From positions 1-9,468 of the forward strand of contig JAEWBT010000054.1 in assembly GCA_023391015.1 (NCBI GenBank): DNA of 9,468 nucleotides. The letters are read 5' to 3'. A program made the position numbers and the translations under genes. Of this stretch, positions 5,573 through 9,468 are shown piece after piece. The notes beneath the pieces are model-generated. The model worked only from the letters and a program-made list of their open reading frames with translations. It did no database searches and was not told where the DNA came from. Within the stretch, counting starts at the first letter, position 1; each line of letters begins with the position of its first letter. Source of the stretch: Bacteroidota bacterium (GTDB lineage: Bacteria; Bacteroidota; Bacteroidia; Chitinophagales; Chitinophagaceae).

Positions 5573-8431
5573 ATGTCTTTATCCGTAGCGCCTAAAGGTT
5601 TTGCCACTGATCTGTCCCGTCTCAAATTTGCCATCGACGCGGCCGGTATTGGCGTTTGGGAGCTGGAGCTACCCACCCGAACCGTTATCTGGGACGAGCG
5701 GTGCTGTGCCTTTCTGGGCCTGGAAAAAGCGGTTCCTGCAATGCCGCTGGAGACTGTTTTGGCATTTGTGCATCCCGAAGATGTGGCGGCAGTTGCGCAG
5801 TTGATAGAAGAAACCATCGGCAGCGCCAGTGAAAAAACATTTGACTTTATGTGCCGCGTAGGTGGTGGCGAGGCCAATATGTGCTGGCTGCGGGTGACCG
5901 GTGCGTTGTATTTTGATGAAAAAGGGCAAATGACCCGCATCGGTGGCGTGGCCCGCGACGTGACGGAACGGCGGATGGCCCAAAGCCAGATCCGCGCTAC
6001 CCAGGAGCAAACGCTCTCACTCCTCAACGATATGCCAGTCGCGGTGGCTACCCTGTCGCGGGAAGGCCATGTTTTCACAAACGTAAACCGGCTGTATTGC
6101 GAACTGGTAGAACGAACGCCGGAAGCGCTGCTTGGCAAGCCGCTTACGGATGTTTTTCCGGAAACCCGGGGCAGCGGGCTGGAAGAGGTGCTCCACCAGG
6201 TGGCCGATTCCGGCGCGCCTTTTACGTTGTCCGAAGAACAATTGGTTATCACCCACCTGGGGAAAGAAAAAAAGCTTTACGCCAATTTTTCGCTTCAGGC
6301 CGTGCGCGACGAGACCCATGAAGTGGTGGGTATTTTAATTGCCGTAGTGGATGTAACGCCTCAGGTAACTGCCCGCAAGAAGATTGAAGACAGCGAAGCG
6401 CGTTTCCGGAATCTGGTGCACAGCGCCTCGGTTGGGATTATCTTGCTTTCCGGGCCGGAGCTGCGGGTAGATATGGTAAATGAAGCCTATTGCCGCATTG
6501 TAGGAAACGCGCCGGGGGAGCTTTTACATCAGCCGCTCTTCAACGTTATTCCCGATGCAGAGGCCTACTACCGGCCCATCATTGAAAAGGTGCGCGAAAC
6601 CGGCGAAGAGCACCACCTGCTGAATGCACCTTTTGAGATTAAAAATCCGCGGGGCGCTGTGCTGCAAGGTTATGTAAACGTTGTCTATCAGCCCTACCGG
6701 GAAGAAAAAAGCGGCCTCATAACCGGCGTGCTGATCCTGGTGTATGAAGTAACCGAGCAAGTAGTCTCCGGCCAGCGGGCTTTGGAAAGCGAAGCCAGAT
6801 TCCGAACGCTGATTGAAGAAGCGCCCTTTGCTACGGCACTTTACGCCGGACCGGATCTTATCATAGAAATTGCCAACGACGAGATGATCCGGCTTTGGGG
6901 TAAAACACCTGCCGTGATCGGAATGCCGCTGGCCGCGGCGCTGCCGGAGCTGGAAGGGCAGCCTTTTATTGGCCTGTTGCAGCAGGTATTCCACACCGGT
7001 ATTGCCTACCGCACCCAGGAGCAGGAAGCCCGGCTGGTGGTCAATGGCCTGTTGCAGTCGTTTTGGTTCAACTTTACTTATAAGCCGCTGCTGGATGCAG
7101 AAGGAAACATATATGCCATTCTGAATATGGCTGTGGACATCACCGCTCAGGTGTTGGCGCGCAAACGAATCGACGAAAGCGAAAGCAATCTGGCGTCTGC
7201 AATTGAACTGGCAAAACTGGGTACCTGGAGCATGGAGTTGCCTTCCGGAAAAATGACCTATTCTCCCCGGTTGCAAAAATGGCTGGGGCTGAAAAGCGCC
7301 GTTGTGGAAAAAGGCATTTCATCGCAGGTACATGAAAAAGACCGCGCACGCGTGGCCGCCGCCATCCGAAAAGCCATTGCACCCGACGGCTCTGGCCGTT
7401 ATGATGAAGTTTACACCATCCTCAATGCGGTTACCGGCGCTTCGCGTGTGATTCACGCCACCGGACGGGTTTTTCACGACGCACAGGGGAAAGCAGTCCG
7501 GTTTTCGGGAACAGCCCAGGATATCACGCTGCAACGCGATCTGCAAAGTGCCCTCGAAAATGAAGTGCGGCTGCGAACCGAGCAGCTGAACGCGGCTTTT
7601 AAGGAGCTGCAGGTGACCAATGACGCCTTGGCAAGCCTCAACGAGAAACTAAAATATTCCAACGAAGAACTGGCCCAGTATGCGTATATCGCCAGCCATG
7701 ATTTGCAGGAGCCGCTCCGGAAAATTCAGATTTTTTCAGACCTCTTAAAAGGGGATCATACCCTGACGGAAAAAAGTAAAGGACTGGTTCATAAAATTGC
7801 GGCTTCTTCCACCCGCATGAGCCAACTCATCCGGGATTTGCTCAACTTCTCCCGCCTGCTGCAACCTGACAAGCAGTTTCAGCCGGTCGATCTCAATAGC
7901 GTTGTTGCAAACGTCCGCACCGATTACGAACTGATTGCGGAAGAAAAAGGCGCGCGGTTTCGCATCGCCCCGCTGCCGGTGCTAAATGCCATTGGCCTGC
8001 AGATGAGCCAACTCTTTTACAACCTGATCGGCAATAGCCTGAAGTTTACCAAAGCCGGCGTTGCGCCAGTGGTCACCATTACCGCTACAAGGGCCACGGC
8101 TGCCGAGGTGCAGCACCACATCCGCGCGGCTCAGCCGGATGCTATCTACTACAAAATCTGCGTAGCGGATAACGGTATTGGCTTTGAATCCGATTACAAC
8201 GAAAAGATTTTTGAGGTGTTTAAACGCCTCCATACCCGCGAAAGCTATCCGGGTTCCGGAATCGGATTGGCGCTGTGCCGGCGTATCGTGGCCAATCACG
8301 GCGGGGCACTTTACAGCCATTCTATACCGGGCGAAGGGGCTACGTTTTGCTTGATTTTGCCTCAAATCCCGGCGCAGGAGGTACCCCTGCAAACCGGCCC
8401 GGAATTTCCGGAAATTACAGCGCATCCGTAG
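5573..8431 (+). CDS. Five-PAS soluble sensor histidine kinase
   Basis: The 952-residue product senses a signal through PAS domains and autophosphorylates a histidine, then would pass the phosphate to a response regulator. No transmembrane segment or signal peptide is visible, so it is cytoplasmic. Five PAS-type domains lie at about 16-136, 145-267, 275-396, 408-528 and 538-655, ending in typical motifs such as GGVARDVTERR and AVDITAQVLARKR. They are joined by similar signalling helices (IEDSEARFRNL, LESEARFRTLIEEAPF, IDESESNLASAI). A coiled coil (about 655-700) leads to the HisKA domain with H-box YIASHDLQEPLRK (His709). The ATPase domain has an N-box YNLIGNSLKF (Asn821), a G1 box VADNGIGFE (Asp866) and a G2 box GSGIGLAL (894-901). 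All catalytic motifs are intact. No receiver domain is fused and no response regulator is adjacent, so its partner lies elsewhere. Exact palindromes at 6155-6164 and 8405-8414 encode FPE. Confidence 0.95.
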   Translation: MSLSVAPKGFATDLSRLKFAIDAAGIGVWELELPTRTVIWDERCCAFLGLEKAVPAMPLETVLAFVHPEDVAAVAQLIEETIGSASEKTFDFMCRVGGGEANMCWLRVTGALYFDEKGQMTRIGGVARDVTERRMAQSQIRATQEQTLSLLNDMPVAVATLSREGHVFTNVNRLYCELVERTPEALLGKPLTDVFPETRGSGLEEVLHQVADSGAPFTLSEEQLVITHLGKEKKLYANFSLQAVRDETHEVVGILIAVVDVTPQVTARKKIEDSEARFRNLVHSASVGIILLSGPELRVDMVNEAYCRIVGNAPGELLHQPLFNVIPDAEAYYRPIIEKVRETGEEHHLLNAPFEIKNPRGAVLQGYVNVVYQPYREEKSGLITGVLILVYEVTEQVVSGQRALESEARFRTLIEEAPFATALYAGPDLIIEIANDEMIRLWGKTPAVIGMPLAAALPELEGQPFIGLLQQVFHTGIAYRTQEQEARLVVNGLLQSFWFNFTYKPLLDAEGNIYAILNMAVDITAQVLARKRIDESESNLASAIELAKLGTWSMELPSGKMTYSPRLQKWLGLKSAVVEKGISSQVHEKDRARVAAAIRKAIAPDGSGRYDEVYTILNAVTGASRVIHATGRVFHDAQGKAVRFSGTAQDITLQRDLQSALENEVRLRTEQLNAAFKELQVTNDALASLNEKLKYSNEELAQYAYIASHDLQEPLRKIQIFSDLLKGDHTLTEKSKGLVHKIAASSTRMSQLIRDLLNFSRLLQPDKQFQPVDLNSVVANVRTDYELIAEEKGARFRIAPLPVLNAIGLQMSQLFYNLIGNSLKFTKAGVAPVVTITATRATAAEVQHHIRAAQPDAIYYKICVADNGIGFESDYNEKIFEVFKRLHTRESYPGSGIGLALCRRIVANHGGALYSHSIPGEGATFCLILPQIPAQEVPLQTGPEFPEITAHP
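6155..6164. repeat. TTTCCGGAAA palindrome inside the kinase gene (PAS2)
   Basis: Exact copy of the iterated decamer, read as Phe-Pro-Glu in the second PAS domain (DVFPET, near residue 195). Confidence 0.9.
8405..8414. repeat. TTTCCGGAAA palindrome at the kinase C-terminus
   Basis: Exact copy of the iterated decamer, read as Phe-Pro-Glu in the tail EFPEITAHP, after the ATPase domain has ended and five codons before the stop. Confidence 0.9.
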
Positions 8432-8456
8432 TCATCCGCCTTATGCGCGACCCTTT
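8420..8456 (+). terminator. Weak hairpin at the end of the kinase gene
   Basis: GCGCAT (8420-8425) pairs with ATGCGC (8443-8448) across a 17-base loop that holds the stop codon, followed by GACCCTTTT. The stem is only 6 bp and the T-run only four bases, so this is a poor terminator candidate, listed because nothing better lies in the 75-base convergent gap. Confidence 0.2.
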
Positions 8457-8466
8457 TATAAGAACA

Positions 8467-8500
8467 CGGATCAAACGGATGATTGCGGATTCCCACGGAT
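8467..8500. repeat. CGGAT units at helical spacing
   Basis: Four CGGAT pentamers begin at 8467, 8476, 8486 and 8496, that is 9, 10 and 10 bases apart, in the gap between the convergent kinase and receptor genes. Similar degenerate runs of CACGGATT-like units occur between genes in various bacterial genomes; their role is not known to me. Confidence 0.6.
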
Positions 8501-8506
8501 TTTTCC

Positions 8507-9468
8507 TTAAAACCGCACGGCCAGCTTCACGTTCAGGAGCCGGCTTGTGAGGCGGTTGGGAACGGCGTAGCTGCCGCCGGTGGTCTGGTCCTGAATCCAG
8601 GAATACGACAGGGTGTTTTGGATGCCCAGGAGGTTAAACACTTCCACGCTGGCCCAGATGCTTTCCAGCCCCCGGAAAAACGAGTGCGACGGCAGCCGCT
8701 TCTTTTTGGTGTCTAAAAGCAGGGCCGAAAATCCAATGTCCACGCGTTTGTAGTCGGGCAGGCGCAGGGTGTCGCCGTAGCGGTTGCGGTCGGGCGGACC
8801 AAAAGGCAGACCGGTGGAGTAGAGCAGGTTTAGGTGCATCCGGAAGTTTTTGTTCCGCGGCAGGTAATCCTGAAAATACATCCCAAGCATAAACCGCTGG
8901 TCGGACGGACGCGGAATGTATCCGGGATAAAACGTGGCACTGTCGCCGCCCGCTGCATTTTTATACACAATCTTATCGTCCAAAACGTCTTCGGCGGTCT
9001 TCAGCACACCGAGCGAAATCCACGACGGTGCGTCGGGCACCAGGTCGCCGTAGATGCGCACCTCGCCGCCGTAGGCGTAGCCCACCGCGTCGTTTTTCCC
9101 GAAATACCGGATGCGCACGTTGTCGTATTCGTAGGGCACGAGGTCCCAAAGCTTTTTGTAATACACCTCGCCGGTCAGCTTAATGGGTTTGTTGCTCACC
9201 CGGAAATTGTAGTCCACGCCCGCGAGGTAGTGGGCCGATTTCTGGGCTTTGATTTGCGTGTTCACCGTGCCGTCCAGGTCGCGCATTTCGCGGTAGAACG
9301 CAGGTTGGGCGTAGAGGCCGCCGGAGGCTTTAAACACCACGTTGCTTTTCCACTTCGGCTTCCAGGCCAGTTGCACGCGCGGACTGAAAATGTTTTCGCC
9401 GTTCAGCGCGTTGTGGAGATACCGGACGCCGACGTTGGCGGTTAAATCCTCGTTCTCAAAAGGCCGGA
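8507..9468 (-). CDS. TonB-dependent receptor, C-terminal part (gene runs off the right edge)
   Basis: The minus-strand frame is open from the window edge to the TAA at 8509-8507, showing 319 residues of the C-terminal part of an outer-membrane beta barrel. TonB-dependent receptors take up siderophores, vitamins, glycans or peptides using energy from TonB-ExbBD. Typical features are the alternating barrel strands, the region NGENIFSPRVQLAWKP near the left limit, late strands such as YFQDYLPRNKNFRMHLNLLY, the STGLPFGPP turn, DYKRVDIGFS, VEVFNLLGIQNTLSYSW and a C-terminal Phe (VKLAVRF), the usual barrel end signal. The plug domain is outside the window, so the substrate cannot be guessed; no SusD-like gene is visible here. 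The GTG at 9376 is an internal codon, not the start. No TTCCGGAA core occurs in this 962-base part. Confidence 0.88.
   Translation of the reverse strand, partial: RPFENEDLTANVGVRYLHNALNGENIFSPRVQLAWKPKWKSNVVFKASGGLYAQPAFYREMRDLDGTVNTQIKAQKSAHYLAGVDYNFRVSNKPIKLTGEVYYKKLWDLVPYEYDNVRIRYFGKNDAVGYAYGGEVRIYGDLVPDAPSWISLGVLKTAEDVLDDKIVYKNAAGGDSATFYPGYIPRPSDQRFMLGMYFQDYLPRNKNFRMHLNLLYSTGLPFGPPDRNRYGDTLRLPDYKRVDIGFSALLLDTKKKRLPSHSFFRGLESIWASVEVFNLLGIQNTLSYSWIQDQTTGGSYAVPNRLTSRLLNVKLAVRF

Noticed and set aside
6524..7276. Minus-strand open frame (250 codons) opposite the kinase gene
   Set aside because: It lies wholly antisense to well-conserved PAS domains and has no recognisable protein features.
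1..9468. CRISPR array, tRNA or rRNA genes, insertion sequence
   Set aside because: No regularly spaced long direct repeats, cloverleaf-like segments, rRNA stretches or transposase genes were seen on either strand; the short palindromes are too dispersed to be a CRISPR array.

Overview
The window looks like a chromosomal segment of a Bacteroidota bacterium, probably near the Chitinophagales/Saprospirales. Four things point there: a protein with a type IX secretion (T9SS) type A sorting domain, a TonB-dependent receptor, promoter-like elements of the TAnnTTTG type, and a soluble multi-PAS histidine kinase. The order is inferred from gene style only; no marker gene is present in full.

Layout. 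Positions 1-47 (minus) hold the first 15 codons of a gene that looks like rpsF (ribosomal protein S6). A good Bacteroidota promoter at 150-181 and a folded leader at 86-137 lie upstream; the leader resembles the S6:S18 autoregulatory RNA. The rest of 48-531 has no gene and carries palindromic repeats and a two-hairpin intergenic repeat. A T9SS cargo protein is encoded at 532-2115 (minus), with a broken copy of a related T9SS C-terminal domain just upstream at 2127-2240. Next comes a tight minus-strand cluster, in transcription order: a small lipoprotein (5142-5402), a TPR protein (3631-5139), a membrane-anchored SNase-like nuclease (2953-3606) and aat (2282-2926). Gaps are 2, 24 and 26 bases, so it is probably one operon. 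Reading the other way, 5573-8431 (plus) is a five-PAS cytoplasmic histidine kinase with its own -7 element. It converges on the 3' part of a TonB-dependent receptor (8507-9468, minus) that runs off the right edge.

The most striking feature is not a gene. The palindrome TTTCCGGAAA occurs 13 times exactly in 9.47 kb, where about 0.01 would be expected by chance, and its core TTCCGGAA occurs 18 times. Eight exact copies lie in roughly 0.95 kb of non-coding DNA and five lie inside genes, in all three codon phases. Two copies back to back form the upper stem of the putative rpsF leader. Two more, 20 bp apart, form a 12-bp hairpin between the divergent kinase and lipoprotein genes. Another sits at the edge of homology of the T9SS domain relic. 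This behaves like a highly iterated palindrome comparable in kind to cyanobacterial HIP1. Its function cannot be told from the window.
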